Source: Thermocaproicibacter melissae (GTDB lineage: Bacteria; Bacillota; Clostridia; Oscillospirales; Acutalibacteraceae). Taken from it: a stretch of 64,000 bases of DNA. The notes beneath the pieces were generated by a model. The model was not told where the DNA came from and ran no database searches. It saw only the letters and a program-made list of their open reading frames with translations. The stretch lies in contig NZ_CP101827.1 in assembly GCF_024498295.1 (NCBI RefSeq), positions 996,001 through 1,060,000 on the forward strand, written 5' to 3'. Positions 53,549 through 63,068 of the stretch are shown here, in pieces. The stretch's first letter is position 1. Each line of letters begins with the position of its first letter. The translations under genes and the position numbers were made by a program.

Positions 53549-54735
53549 TCAGCCTAAAGCTTTCCGCACAGCACTGAGCAGCGTTCCGTTTCGGTCTTGG
53601 GACAGTTCCCATATACCGACGCCAAGCAGGTTTTTTGAAAGCGCATACTGCGTCTTTTTCTGAATGGAAGAAGCATCTTCATAGCTAACAAACGTGGAAC
53701 CGTTATACAGCCACGGCACCATAACAGCGGAATCGTAGAACTTCTTGTAGGAAGAATTCGACGCATATTTGGACTGGATGGTATCGTACGAAACCGTCGC
53801 GCCAGAAGTAAAGCGCTGCCACAGGCCGTTATTCGCATTCGTCACGCCCTGATACGCGTATCCGTAAAACGGTACGCCCATGACCAACTTTTTCGCAGGG
53901 AAGCCGTAATTCAGCCATGTACGAACTGCATTGTCCACGCTGAATTTATACTGTGGAGAGGTGCCGGATGGTATGTAGAGCGGAGCGTTAAAGTCTGTGT
54001 ACTGGTCCCACGTTCCGTGAATGTCATACGTCATAATCATTCCATAATCCACATACTGCGCGATATTGGAAAGGCCGACGCCGGCTGCATAACTGTTGTT
54101 TGCCCCACCAGCAAAAGAAAGAATATAGTGTTTGTTGTCCGCGATGCCTTGCTTCTCCAATTTCGCCCGAAGTGTTTTCAAAAGCAGACCGAAGTTTGTC
54201 TTATCCGCTGAGCGTGAAATATGGGGTGTGTAAAAGGCAAAGGCGCTGCAGAAGAACTGCTAGATGAAGAAGGAGCTGTTCTGGGAGGCGCCGAGGTCGG
54301 CTTAGAAGCGGACGATACCGCCTTGGAAGAGGAAGAAGCTAACTGAGAGGTCGCCGCTTTGGATGCGGAAGACAGCGCCGCAGCAAAAGAATGAGAGGAC
54401 GATACTGCTGCCGAAGCGGCAGAAGATACCGCGCTCGAAGCGCTTGAAGGAGACACTTTCAATGAAGTGTTCGAGGTTGCCGCCGCTGAAGAAGCCGAAC
54501 TTGCTGCGAAAGAGGATGCGGATTTCTCTATCTCGTTGGGCGATGTTGCTGAGAAAGCCGAATGGTCATCAAGCAGCACATCCTTCGGCACTGTGCTAAC
54601 GATCTTTTACCGCAATGTTTCCGCCCCGCTGTTGGTAGATACAGAAATTAAGAGGACCGAGATCACCGCAAGTATGACAAGCGGAACACGTTTCGTCAAA
54701 TGCGTCTTAATGTTAACTTTTTTCCTCTCTCTCAT
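53549..54735 (-). pseudogene. Glycoside hydrolase family 18 remnant with three lesions
   Basis: ATG 54735 encodes a signal sequence (MRERKKVNIKTHLTKR, then a hydrophobic run). In the same frame a TAA at 54607-54609 stops it after 42 codons. The frame then continues as a serine- and alanine-rich linker to about 54240. The C-terminal half of a GH18 domain follows in a different frame, from SADKTNFGLLLKTLRAKL through DYGMIMTYDIHGTWDQYTDF and MGVPFYGYAYQG to GIWELSQD. The N-terminal half, which should hold the catalytic DxxDxDxE, is missing. So there is one stop, one deletion and one frame change. Related intact proteins act on spore or cell-wall glycans. Confidence 0.85.
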
Positions 54736-54883
54736 TTAATAAACCCTTTCTTGTTAGTTGTAACAAACTGGGGTAAATAGTAGCATATTTTTTTGACATT
54801 TTACAAGCAGCAAAATTTGGTAAAATTCAGACAATGACCTAAGAAATGTATTACTTTACATTTTTCTTACAAATATAAAAAAT

Positions 54884-54900
54884 GCACCCCTTAGGGGTGC
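54884..54900 (-). terminator. Terminator after the HAD remnant
   Basis: GCACCCC pairs with GGGGTGC around three bases, and ATTTTTTAT follows on the minus strand. Confidence 0.85.
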
Positions 54901-54931
54901 TGAGAGACAAATCGAAGCGCCAACTGGAGAA

Positions 54932-55751
54932 TTATCCACGAAGTTCCGGAGAACAATTTTTCAGCAGCCATTTTGCAACGCCGTCGCGGTTATTGCTCTC
55001 AATAACGCCTGTGGCCATCTGCTTTAGCCCCGGTACCGCATTTTCTACCGCATAACATTCATCCGAGATTTTGAACATAGGAACGTCGTTTATCGCATCG
55101 CCGAAGGAAATGATTCTATCGTAATGTCCGATTTCTTTCAGCTTTAAGATTGCATTCGCTTTGCTCGCTACCTTCGGCATAATTTCGCACCAATATTCAT
55201 CGCGATACAATTCCTGCTGGAACGTGCAGTTATAATGGGGGTCATCCTTAAACCGGTCATAAATTCCCTGCAACTCTTCTTTTGTGCCGATGCATGTAAA
55301 ATAGAACACATCCCCGCGATACAAGGAATCAATATCGTTTAGCGGGTTCAAACGCCTATCTCCCCTGCGCGAATTCAGATAGTTCAGAATTCCGGCGTTT
55401 TCTTTGCCCCGAATCCAAGAAACCATTTCTTTCTTATCAACAAAGGCATACACAAGCGGGTAAATATGGTTTGCAATGAAAAACTCGGCGACGGTTCGCT
55501 TTTCTTCTTTGCTGAAAACATTGGAGATTACAATTTTGCCGGAAGGTTCAAAGATAAATGGCAATAATCGGCATGGATATCTGTAATCCGGCCGTAACAA
55601 CCGAAGCCGAGGACAGCGACCGCGCCGTTGCATAAGTGAAGTGCATCCCATTTTGAATGAGCCTGTTCAGTATATCAAGGCTAGTTTGATTAATCCTGCT
55701 TTCGGTATTGAGCAGCGTTCCGTCTAAATCGGACACATACAATGTTTTCAG
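54932..55751 (-). pseudogene. Cof-type HAD hydrolase, frameshifted, with a CTG at the start
   Basis: The N-terminal part reads KTLYVSDLDGTLLNTESRI (motif I) to MPIIA, where a family member would continue with YNGAF. Here the frame instead reaches a stop. The rest, FIFEPSGKIVISNVF to ISFGDAINDVPMF (motif IV) and the C terminus, lies in another frame. About ten bases seem to be lost near 55559-55563. The first codon expected to be ATG (before AAA ACA TTG TAT) is CTG at 55751-55749, with GAAGTG eight bases upstream. Both changes point to decay of a working phosphatase gene. Confidence 0.82.
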
Positions 55752-55901
55752 AATAAATCACTTCAAAATTTGTGTGAAAGATTGGTGTTGGTTTCCAGAA
55801 AGTAACGAAGCTTCGTTTGCAAAAGTTATGCGTATTTCCTTGATTATACAGCAACAAGATTCTACAAGCAAACCATTTTCTCGCCATGGAGCAGTGCATA
55901 G

Positions 55902-55937
55902 AAAAGAGGCGCAGACGAAAAAGTCTACGCCTCTTTT
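55902..55937 (-). terminator. Terminator after telA
   Basis: AAAAGAGGCG..AGAC pairs with GTCT..CGCCTCTTTT with one mismatch around a six-base loop, 35 bases past the telA stop. Confidence 0.85.
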
Positions 55938-55972
55938 GTTGCATTTTTTGTTAAGCCGCAAGATACCGGAAA

Positions 55973-57109
55973 TCAGCGGAGCTGCAGAAGTTTGTTCTTG
56001 AGTTCGGTTTCCAGCTTCCGCATTTCCTGCTCGGCCTGCGCACGCTTTTCGCGGCCTTCCTGCTGAATCCGCAGTACCTCATCCAGAGTGGAAATCAGAG
56101 TTTCATTGGTATGCCGCAGGGTCTCCATATCCACGATTCCACGCTCGGACTCCTTTTGCGTTTCGATAGTTGCCATTTTGAGCGTATCCGCATTTTTGCG
56201 GAGTAGTTCATTTGTCATATTGGTTACTTCGCGCTGCGCTTTCGCCGCCTGCGCAGAATGTTCGACACCCACGGCAAGAACCATTTGGCTCTTCCAGAGT
56301 GGGATGGTGTTCACGAGCGTTGACTGAATCTTTTCGCTCATGACAATGTCATTGTTCTGCACCAGTCGAAGCTGCGGAGCCATTTGAATGGATACCATGC
56401 GTGTCAGTTCAAGGTCATGCAGTTTCTTTTCAAAGCGCTCGCACATATTGGAAAGGTCGTTTGCTGCCTGCGCATCTTCCGCAAGGCCGGATTCCTGTGC
56501 CTTTTTCTGCAAGGCGGGAAGGTCCTTGCTCCTGACTTCTTCGAGCTTTTTCTTGCCCGCGAGAATGTACATGGACAGTTCCTTAAAATAGGCCTTGTTG
56601 ACCTCGTACATTTTATCCAGAACCGAGATGTCCTTCAGCAGTTGCACCTGATGTGCTTCGAGTGCTTCGCAGATTTTGTCGACATTCGTCTCCACTTTGG
56701 AATAACGAGCTTTCAAGACAGCCAGCTTGTTGCCTCCGCGCTTAAAGCGCGCGAAAAAGCCTTTTTCCTCTTCCCCGACGTCGAAGCTTTTCAGCTCCGC
56801 CACAACATTGGAAAGCATCTGCCCCACTTCGCCCAGATCTTTCGTGCGGACGTTTTCCAATGCGCTTTCCGAAAAATCCGCCATTTTCTTCTGGGCACCG
56901 GCACCGTACTGGATGATTTGATTGCTGTTGGTCAAATCTATTTTTTGAGCGAATTCCTCAACCATTTTCATTTCCGCCGGGGTCAGCATCGGTTCCGCAA
57001 CCGTAAGCTCGTCGGATTGTGAAGCCGCAATTTTCTCGATCGGCTCTGCCGTTGGAGCAGGAGTCGGTTCAAGAGTCAATTCCGGAGTAAGCACCTCATT
57101 CTGGTCCAT
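55973..57109 (-). CDS. telA: Toxic anion resistance protein, TelA family
   Basis: A 378-residue cytoplasmic coiled-coil protein (PF05816). Heptad-rich helices fill residues 60-370; VEHSAQAAKAQREVTNMTNELLRKNADTLK is split here by the family's most conserved part. Members are linked to tellurite and envelope-drug tolerance, but their mechanism is unknown. It follows xpaC by 29 bases on the same strand, the partner arrangement also seen as xpaC-yaaN in B. subtilis. Confidence 0.93.
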   Translation of the reverse strand: MDQNEVLTPELTLEPTPAPTAEPIEKIAASQSDELTVAEPMLTPAEMKMVEEFAQKIDLTNSNQIIQYGAGAQKKMADFSESALENVRTKDLGEVGQMLSNVVAELKSFDVGEEEKGFFARFKRGGNKLAVLKARYSKVETNVDKICEALEAHQVQLLKDISVLDKMYEVNKAYFKELSMYILAGKKKLEEVRSKDLPALQKKAQESGLAEDAQAANDLSNMCERFEKKLHDLELTRMVSIQMAPQLRLVQNNDIVMSEKIQSTLVNTIPLWKSQMVLAVGVEHSAQAAKAQREVTNMTNELLRKNADTLKMATIETQKESERGIVDMETLRHTNETLISTLDEVLRIQQEGREKRAQAEQEMRKLETELKNKLLQLR

Positions 57110-57138
57110 GATAAACCTCCATCCGATTGATAATTTTT

Positions 57139-58350
57139 CTATTCTTTGCCGCCGTTATCCGGCACTTTTTCAAAATCGCTTCCCGTAAGGCCGCCCTGCT
57201 TCAATAACATTTCCAATGTGGAAACATCTGCGGATATATCAAGGACATCGTCTTCAAACAGTTTATCAAGCAGATTGGCGAATGCGACATTGACGGTATC
57301 GAGTGCATGCTCAATCTCTGTTTTCGCTTTTTTAATGTTTTCGCCCTGAACCGGCTGCTCATCAAACTCCTGATATGCCTTCACAAGCTTCAGTGTTGTG
57401 GGCAGGTAATACCGCATAAAACTGCGGATATCCGGCAGTTTTTCCGGATGCTGTGCGACGCATGCAAAAATCCGCGCTGTCACATTCTCCAGCTGATCCA
57501 GTTTATCGGAAATTTCTTTCTCCGGCAAAGCGTCGTTTACCGCACGAATCTGCTTTAAATAATCATTGCCTTCTTTTTTAACTGCTTCCAGCTCGGCAAC
57601 CTTGGGGTCAGCCTGCGTCTTCTGCTCTTCTTCCTGTTTCGCCTTCATGCGAGCCATATAATTCCGTTCGGCTTCCAGAAACTCCTCGTAGGTGATATCG
57701 TCAACCATGAAACAGGTTTCGTTTCGGTCGAGGTGTCCCTCGGGGTAAACACCGGTTGATATCATTTTTTTGAGGTCTTTTCGGATGCGCTGAGGGTCTT
57801 CTCCCACAAGTTCCGCCAGTTTTGCAATGGTGCAGAACGCCGCTCCGCCGATTGCATCACGGTAACGGGCAAACCTGCGTGCGCGTTTCTGCGAGACGAT
57901 TCCGTAGCCCATCAGAAAGAACGAACCGGCGGTAAGAGGTGTTATGACGCTCAATGCAACTACGATACTGTCTGCTGGAAGCTCTCCGACAAGTGCACCG
58001 GCTAACAGGGCAATATCCGTAATCAGCAGCATACTTCCAAAGATAGCGCCGATAATCGTAAAGACGATTCCCGAAATGAGGCCTGGCATTCTTCTGCGAA
58101 ATGTCCCTTGCTCAGGGATATGCCCAAAGCCAGCTTGCCCCGGTGCTCCGCTCCCTCCGGTGAATCCTTGCCCTGGGTTGCGGCCAGCAGCATTTCGTCC
58201 CTGTGTTCTGAGGTTTTCTAGGATTTCATTGATTTCATCCGTAATCTCCTGAACATGGTTCTCAACTGCATGGCCGATCTGTTCAATATCGCCGTTATGG
58301 ATTGCATTGCGCACGGTTCGGTGAATATCTCTGTAATCTCTGTTGCGCAT
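57139..58350 (-). CDS. xpaC: XpaC-like 5-bromo-4-chloroindolyl phosphate hydrolysis family protein
   Basis: A 403-residue membrane protein. The N-terminal 75 residues are polar and glycine-rich; two membrane helices follow (about 90-115 and 125-150). The soluble C-terminal part contains FARYRDAIGGAAFCTIAKLAELVG and MRYYLPTTLKLVKAYQEFDEQ, the signature of the XpaC family. The name refers to an old plate phenotype; the real function is unknown. Together with telA it is likely a membrane-linked stress unit. Confidence 0.9.
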   Translation of the reverse strand: MRNRDYRDIHRTVRNAIHNGDIEQIGHAVENHVQEITDEINEILENLRTQGRNAAGRNPGQGFTGGSGAPGQAGFGHIPEQGTFRRRMPGLISGIVFTIIGAIFGSMLLITDIALLAGALVGELPADSIVVALSVITPLTAGSFFLMGYGIVSQKRARRFARYRDAIGGAAFCTIAKLAELVGEDPQRIRKDLKKMISTGVYPEGHLDRNETCFMVDDITYEEFLEAERNYMARMKAKQEEEQKTQADPKVAELEAVKKEGNDYLKQIRAVNDALPEKEISDKLDQLENVTARIFACVAQHPEKLPDIRSFMRYYLPTTLKLVKAYQEFDEQPVQGENIKKAKTEIEHALDTVNVAFANLLDKLFEDDVLDISADVSTLEMLLKQGGLTGSDFEKVPDNGGKE

Positions 58351-58556
58351 AGCTTCCTCCGAATACTACTGTGAAAAACGTAAACACAGTCCATAGTGAA
58401 ATAATTATAAAGCATTCCCAAATAAATGACAATGGCTTCCTCCTTCATTCCACGGTAAAATTTTTCTTTTGCGAAGGTAATTTTTATTTCTCGGGAAAGT
58501 TACAGGTGTTTTTCCGTAGAAATATGCCGTATTGGCACGTCTTACGCAATTTCAAC

Positions 58557-58585
58557 TTGATTTTTTAGTCTGATTACGATATACT
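58557..58585 (+). promoter_or_regulatory. Sigma-A promoter of tRNA-Leu(CAA)
   Basis: TTGATT and TATACT are 17 bases apart; the tRNA begins about 50 bases after the expected start site. Confidence 0.7.
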
Positions 58586-58640
58586 TATTTATGTTGTGTG
58601 CGGCTGTGGTCTTGAGACACTTCTCTGCACAAATGAAAAT

Positions 58641-58727
58641 GCCGGTGTGATGGAATTGGCAGACGTGCGGGACTCAAAATCCCGTGGTGGCGACACCGTG
58701 TGGGTTCGACCCCCACCACCGGCACCA
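58641..58727 (+). tRNA. tRNA-Leu (CAA)
   Basis: An 87-base class II tRNA with an encoded CCA. Acceptor GCCGGTG pairs with CACCGGC; the anticodon loop CTCAAAA holds CAA; T arm GGGTTCGACCCCC. Confidence 0.97.
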
Positions 58728-58733
58728 AGAAAG

Positions 58734-58768
58734 CTCTGTGGAAGATAAAAGCCACAGAGTTTTTTTTA
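58734..58768 (+). terminator. Terminator after tRNA-Leu(CAA)
   Basis: CTCTGTGG pairs with CCACAGAG around a 10-base loop and nine T follow. Confidence 0.93.
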
Positions 58769-58904
58769 TATTCATTCACACACGAAGAGGAGCGGTACCG
58801 AATGGCGTGCCGGTGGCATGCCAGAGCCGCGACTGACCGAGGCGTGCAGGCGATAGTCTCATGCGAAAAAAGGCGGCGGAAACCATATCCGCCGCCTCCT
58901 TTTT

Positions 58905-59561
58905 CTATGCCAGCTTTGCCCAAAGCGCTTTGATTTTGATTCCGCGCTCCACAAACATCAATTCATGCTCCGTCGGGATATCATCGGGACGGTTTAAGGC
59001 TCGCAAATCATACGTCTTTTCGGTTACGACGAATCCGCTTTCTGCGAGATACTCTAGTGTATCCGCAAAAAGGTCGTCATCATCGGTTTTAAACGCGATT
59101 TCACCGCCCGGAACCAGAATTTTTTTGTAGTTTTCGAGCTGGCGTGGATGCGTCAAGCGCCTTTTGTGGTGTTTTTTCTTCGGCCAGGGATTGCAGAAAT
59201 TGATATAGATGCGCTGCACCGTGTCTTCCGGACCCATGGAATCGGCGATGCGCTCAATATTCATAGCGGTAAGGATGATATTGTCCGGCTCACGGCCAGC
59301 CTCACGGTAGGCGGCCTCCAGATTGCGTTTGGCCGGACCTAAAACGGTGTCTTTTAGGTCGACGCCAATGTAATTCACTTGCGGATTGGCCGGTGCAAGG
59401 GCGGCAAGAAACAGTCCTTTGCCGCAGCCGAGCTCCAGTTCCACGGGCTGACTCCTCGGAAACAAGCTGTGCCATTTTCCCAAATACTGCTCGGGATGAC
59501 GGATAAAGAACGGGCAGGCGTCAAGTTCCTTTGTCGCCCATGGCTTATAACGCATTCTCAT
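58905..59561 (-). CDS. trmB: tRNA (guanine-N7)-methyltransferase
   Basis: Makes m7G46 in tRNA. In 218 residues: the SAM site ELELGCGKGLFLAALA (residues 42-57), the motif INFCNPWPKKKHHKRRL, and GGEIAFKTDDDDLF. Its ATG overlaps the ybaK stop by four bases (ATGA). Confidence 0.97.
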   Translation of the reverse strand: MRMRYKPWATKELDACPFFIRHPEQYLGKWHSLFPRSQPVELELGCGKGLFLAALAPANPQVNYIGVDLKDTVLGPAKRNLEAAYREAGREPDNIILTAMNIERIADSMGPEDTVQRIYINFCNPWPKKKHHKRRLTHPRQLENYKKILVPGGEIAFKTDDDDLFADTLEYLAESGFVVTEKTYDLRALNRPDDIPTEHELMFVERGIKIKALWAKLA

Positions 59562-60046
59562 GCTGTTGCAGAAACCTCCATACTCTTGCAGACATCAACC
59601 CACTTAATCGCACCGGAAACACGGAACAGCTCATCGCATGTGAGTTTGACACACGAATTGTCGCTTCCTCCGGCTGGATAAATGCAATCAAAGCGCTGCA
59701 GCGAACTGTCACAGTAAACCTTTGCGGAGGGCGGGTTATCAAACGGGCATACCCCTCCGACACGGTACCCCGTCAGTTTTTCCACATCGTCGTGGCTCAG
59801 CATCTTCGCTTTAAAACCGAACTCGGCTTTGAACTTCGCATTGTCGATTTTGACATCGCCAGCAGTTACAATCAGCAGACATCCGCCGTCTTTATCATAG
59901 AACGAGATGGATTTGGCGATCCGCGCAGGTTCTACTCCAAGCGCCTTCGCAGCCAACTCAACCGTTGCACTGGAAACCGGAAAAACTGTCAGCCGCTCTT
60001 CCAAGCCGTAGCGGGAAAGATAGCTTCTGACCTTTTCAACAGACAT
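59558..60046 (-). CDS. ybaK: YbaK/EbsC-family tRNA deacylase-like protein
   Basis: From ATG 60046 (AGGAGGG upstream) it has 162 residues. SATVELAAKALGVEPARIAKSISF, then the YbaK-domain features GYRVGGVCPFDNP. Members clear mischarged tRNAs such as Cys-tRNA-Pro, or act on related substrates. It forms an operon with trmB. A longer frame from 60082 overlaps the ribosome site. Confidence 0.9.
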   Translation of the reverse strand: MSVEKVRSYLSRYGLEERLTVFPVSSATVELAAKALGVEPARIAKSISFYDKDGGCLLIVTAGDVKIDNAKFKAEFGFKAKMLSHDDVEKLTGYRVGGVCPFDNPPSAKVYCDSSLQRFDCIYPAGGSDNSCVKLTCDELFRVSGAIKWVDVCKSMEVSATA

Positions 60047-60082
60047 GGTTAACCCTCCTGAGAAGATATGAGAACTCCGCAA

Positions 60083-60361
60083 AAATCTCGTTCAGTATAA
60101 CATTTTTCCCGTTTCTCCGCAACTTTCCTTTCCGCCTGTCACGCTAGCGGTACGCTTTTTGTACTCGACCATCAAGCCACCCGATTTTTTTACCCGTTTT
60201 AATCCAAGTTTTTAAAGCTATATTTGCAAAAAGAAATCGGGAGAGTAACCATTCCCGCCCGATTTCCGAAATATAATTTTACGCAGTCCTACCGATTTTC
60301 ATTTGATTTCTCGGTATGGATTGGATATGATGAAGAAAAGATTTTTCGTTTGGAGACAGAT
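60083..60361. other. Intergenic region before the ApbE-like gene
   Basis: The ApbE frame is open back to 60224 but has no ribosome site there. I see no RNA gene, terminator or riboswitch I can name. Confidence 0.5.
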
Positions 60362-61414
60362 ATGACAAAACAGAAGAAAATAATCATCTTGCTGTCTAGT
60401 GTGCTGGTCGTTCTTATCGGAACGGTCATATTTCTCTGGAGCAAATTCGGACAGCGTGCGAGCCTGTACTCCTGCACAAATTACGCCATGGGCTACTACA
60501 TCCAGCAGAATATTTACGGAGAAAACGCGAAAACCGCTGCATCCGCCGCCGCATCCGCGATTGGCACGCTTGAGAACTTAATCACGCTGAAATCCAGCGA
60601 CTCCGACATGGCGAAGCTGAACGCTGCGGCGGGAACCGTCTGGATTCCCATTCATGCGAAAACGGCAAGGCTTCTGCGCACTGTTTTAGCCATTGCCAAA
60701 GACTCGGACGGTGCCTATGACCCGACCATCCTGCCCGTTTCCGCCTTGTGGGATTTTGGCGGCGAAAATCAGCATGTACCTTCGGAATCGGAAATTTCAA
60801 AATATCTGCGGTATGTCAATTATAAGGATTTGCGCGTCAGTTCCTCCGAGGACACCGCCAGCTTACGCAACCACTACGAAGGGGTTACGCTGGACGCGGT
60901 TCGCGCAGGCGCCGCTTGCGATGAAGCGGTAGCTGCCTATCGTTCTGCAGGCGCCGAATGCGGCATCATTTCCGTCGGAACAAGCATCGGCATCTACGGG
61001 CAGAAAGCAGACGGCTCCGCCTGGAGCATTGCCGTTGGCAGCCCTGCGCCGGATTCAGGCTACTTGGACACCTTTGGGGAACTCAAGCTGACTTCCGGTT
61101 TTGTTTCCACCGTGGGAACGGGCAGCTGTTCTTTCGTTTCGGGCGGCATCACGTACCATTCCCTGCTCAACCCAAAAACAGGATATCCCGAAAACAACGG
61201 GTTAAGCTCCGTTACGGTCGTTTCTTCGAGCGGCGTTACGAGCGATGCGCTTGCAAACGCCTGCTTCATCCTTGGCCGTGAGAAAAGCATGTCCCTTCTG
61301 AAAAAGTACAATGCCGAAGCGATTTTCGCAGACAGCGATAAACATATTTTCGTCACAGATGGGCTGAAACAGAAATTTACCTTAACAAACAGCAATTATG
61401 TGCTTCAATCCTGA
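60362..61414 (+). CDS. ApbE-like membrane-anchored protein, motifs partly degenerate
   Basis: ApbE enzymes attach FMN covalently to target proteins. From ATG 60362 (GGAGAC upstream) it has 350 residues: an N-terminal membrane anchor (about 8-26) followed by the ApbE fold outside. Recognisable parts are PVSALWDFG, YHSLLNPKTGYPENN and VTSDALANACFILG with the metal Asp. The central region that normally reads like LGGIAKGYAAD is VRAGAACDE here, so the conserved Lys-Gly is lost, and NLGGN is replaced by VGTSI. It may be inactive, or a divergent transferase. A start at 60224 would add 46 residues without support. Confidence 0.8.
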   Translation: MTKQKKIIILLSSVLVVLIGTVIFLWSKFGQRASLYSCTNYAMGYYIQQNIYGENAKTAASAAASAIGTLENLITLKSSDSDMAKLNAAAGTVWIPIHAKTARLLRTVLAIAKDSDGAYDPTILPVSALWDFGGENQHVPSESEISKYLRYVNYKDLRVSSSEDTASLRNHYEGVTLDAVRAGAACDEAVAAYRSAGAECGIISVGTSIGIYGQKADGSAWSIAVGSPAPDSGYLDTFGELKLTSGFVSTVGTGSCSFVSGGITYHSLLNPKTGYPENNGLSSVTVVSSSGVTSDALANACFILGREKSMSLLKKYNAEAIFADSDKHIFVTDGLKQKFTLTNSNYVLQS

Positions 61415-61432
61415 TTCGTTGCTCCGGGCGCA

Positions 61433-61466
61433 AAAAGCGGACTGCCTTAAAAGGCAGTCCGCTTTT
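61433..61466. terminator. Bidirectional terminator between converging genes
   Basis: AAAAGCGGACTGCCTT pairs perfectly with AAGGCAGTCCGCTTTT around two bases. It serves the ApbE-like gene on the plus strand and the CD1247-type gene on the minus strand. Confidence 0.95.
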
Positions 61467-61476
61467 CGCACACGGA

Positions 61477-61917
61477 TTATTCGTCGTCTGAATTTTCATC
61501 GCAGCTGCATTCCGAATCGCAGCAGCATTCATCATCAATATCATCCAAGTCAAACTCAAGCATTTCGCCGCAATTCGGGCATTCCATTTGCCCCTTCTGA
61601 ACGAGATCCTCGGAAAGGCACACGGTTTCGTTGCAATTCGGGCAAGTTACTTCATAGAAGCAACCGTCTTCTTCATCAGAATCCTCTTCTTCGCCCTCAT
61701 CGTAAAAGTCGTCTTCGAGAGAACCGAGGTCCTCATCGATTGCATCGACCTGATCAATGACATCATTGAGGTTATCCTCCATCTCAGACAGAGAAAATGC
61801 CATATCATCCAGCAGGTCAATAATTGCATTTATGACCTTTACTTCTTTTTTGTCGGTATCCAATTCGAGTCCTTCAGCGAGGCCCCGGACGTAAGATACC
61901 CGTTCCGTGGTTTTCAT
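61477..61917 (-). CDS. CD1247-type protein with zinc ribbon and Cys-rich tail
   Basis: A 146-residue protein. The N-terminal 60 residues (VSYVRGLAEGLELDTDKKEVKVINAI) match the CD1247 N-terminal domain of Clostridia. A very acidic middle follows, then a zinc ribbon with CPNCNETVCL and CPNCGEML. The last 20 residues hold a cluster of Cys between acidic residues (ECCCDSECSCDE). Function unknown; AGGAGGG precedes ATG 61917. Confidence 0.85.
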   Translation of the reverse strand: MKTTERVSYVRGLAEGLELDTDKKEVKVINAIIDLLDDMAFSLSEMEDNLNDVIDQVDAIDEDLGSLEDDFYDEGEEEDSDEEDGCFYEVTCPNCNETVCLSEDLVQKGQMECPNCGEMLEFDLDDIDDECCCDSECSCDENSDDE

Positions 61918-61964
61918 TGGGCATACCCTCCTAATTAATAACTTCTCCTCGGGGGTAGTATCAG

Positions 61965-62522
61965 TTAAGCGCGCTCCATATATTCACCGGTGCGGGTATC
62001 AATGCGAATTTTTTCGCCTTCGTTAATGAAAAGCGGAACTTTAATTTCTGCACCTGTCTCAACAGTTGCCGGTTTTGTTGCGTTTGTTGCGGTGTCGCCT
62101 TTGAAGCCCGGCTCGGTCTTAATGACTTCGAGTTCAACAAAGTTCGGCGGCTCAACCCCGAAAACATTGTTCTTGTAGGAAAGAACTTTGCATGTCATAT
62201 TCTCTTTTACAAACTTGAAGTTGTCACCGAGAACGCTCTTGCTAATCGGAATCTGCTCAAAAGTATCGGGATCCATGAAATAGTAAAGATCACCGTCATT
62301 GTAAAGGTACTGCATTTCCTTGCGCTCAATGAAAGCGGTCGGGAACTTATCGTTCGGGTTGAAAGTACGCTCCGTCACGGCGCCGGAAATAACATTACGA
62401 ATCTTTGTGCGGACAAATGCCGCGCCCTTACCCGGCTTAACATGCTGAAATTCGATAATGGAATAGACATTGCCGTCCATTTCAAATGTTGCGCCGTTAC
62501 GGAAATCACCTGCTGATATCAT
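61965..62522 (-). CDS. efp: Translation elongation factor P
   Basis: Relieves ribosome stalling at polyproline. The 185-residue length is standard. The tip loop reads [11 protein letters not shown], with Lys at the position that is modified in many bacteria. Three KOW/OB domains fit the size. No modification enzyme gene is near. Confidence 0.98.
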   Translation of the reverse strand: MISAGDFRNGATFEMDGNVYSIIEFQHVKPGKGAAFVRTKIRNVISGAVTERTFNPNDKFPTAFIERKEMQYLYNDGDLYYFMDPDTFEQIPISKSVLGDNFKFVKENMTCKVLSYKNNVFGVEPPNFVELEVIKTEPGFKGDTATNATKPATVETGAEIKVPLFINEGEKIRIDTRTGEYMERA

Positions 62523-62628
62523 TGGTCTTAGCCCCCATTAATTTATTCCAAACATATTATATTTTATTATATTTTCCGCGGTTTTTCAATAGATATTTCG
62601 CTCCCTGCCGCGCCAGGGAAAAGGGATA

Positions 62629-63066
62629 CTACAAAAGGTTCTTCAAGGCCGAAAGCGCAAGGAGATAACTGTATTTGCCGAAACCCGTAATCTGACCGAC
62701 ACAAACCGGAGCAATTACACTTTTATGGCGGAATTCTTCCCGTGCATAAATGTTGCTCATGTGCACTTCTACAAAAGGAATGCAGACAGACGCAATTGCA
62801 TCGCGCAGAGCATAACTGTAATGCGTAAGCGCACCTGCATTGATGATGACGCCGTCATATTTACCCCGAGCCTCGTGGATTCGGTCAATCAGGTCGCCTT
62901 CATGGTTCGACTGGTAAATCTCACATTCAAAGCCGATCTGTTTTGCATATTCTTTGACCTGCAAATTAATGCTGTCAGCCGATTCATCGCCGTAAATTCC
63001 CTTTTCCCGGATTCCGACCATATTGAGGTTCGGTCCAAGCAAAAGAAGAATCTTTTTGGTATTCAT
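62629..63066 (-). CDS. aroQ: Type II 3-dehydroquinate dehydratase
   Basis: Third step of the shikimate pathway. In 145 residues: [18 protein letters not shown] with the catalytic Tyr region, [16 protein letters not shown], and [18 protein letters not shown] with the catalytic His. The start follows the yqeG stop by two bases. Confidence 0.97.
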   Translation of the reverse strand: MNTKKILLLLGPNLNMVGIREKGIYGDESADSINLQVKEYAKQIGFECEIYQSNHEGDLIDRIHEARGKYDGVIINAGALTHYSYALRDAIASVCIPFVEVHMSNIYAREEFRHKSVIAPVCVGQITGFGKYSYLLALSALKNLL

Positions 63067-63068
63067 CT

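Noticed and set aside
54178-54591. Ser-rich frame as a separate gene
   Set aside because: It is in frame with a signal peptide upstream of TAA 54607 and joins a GH18 remnant; it is best read as part of one broken gene.
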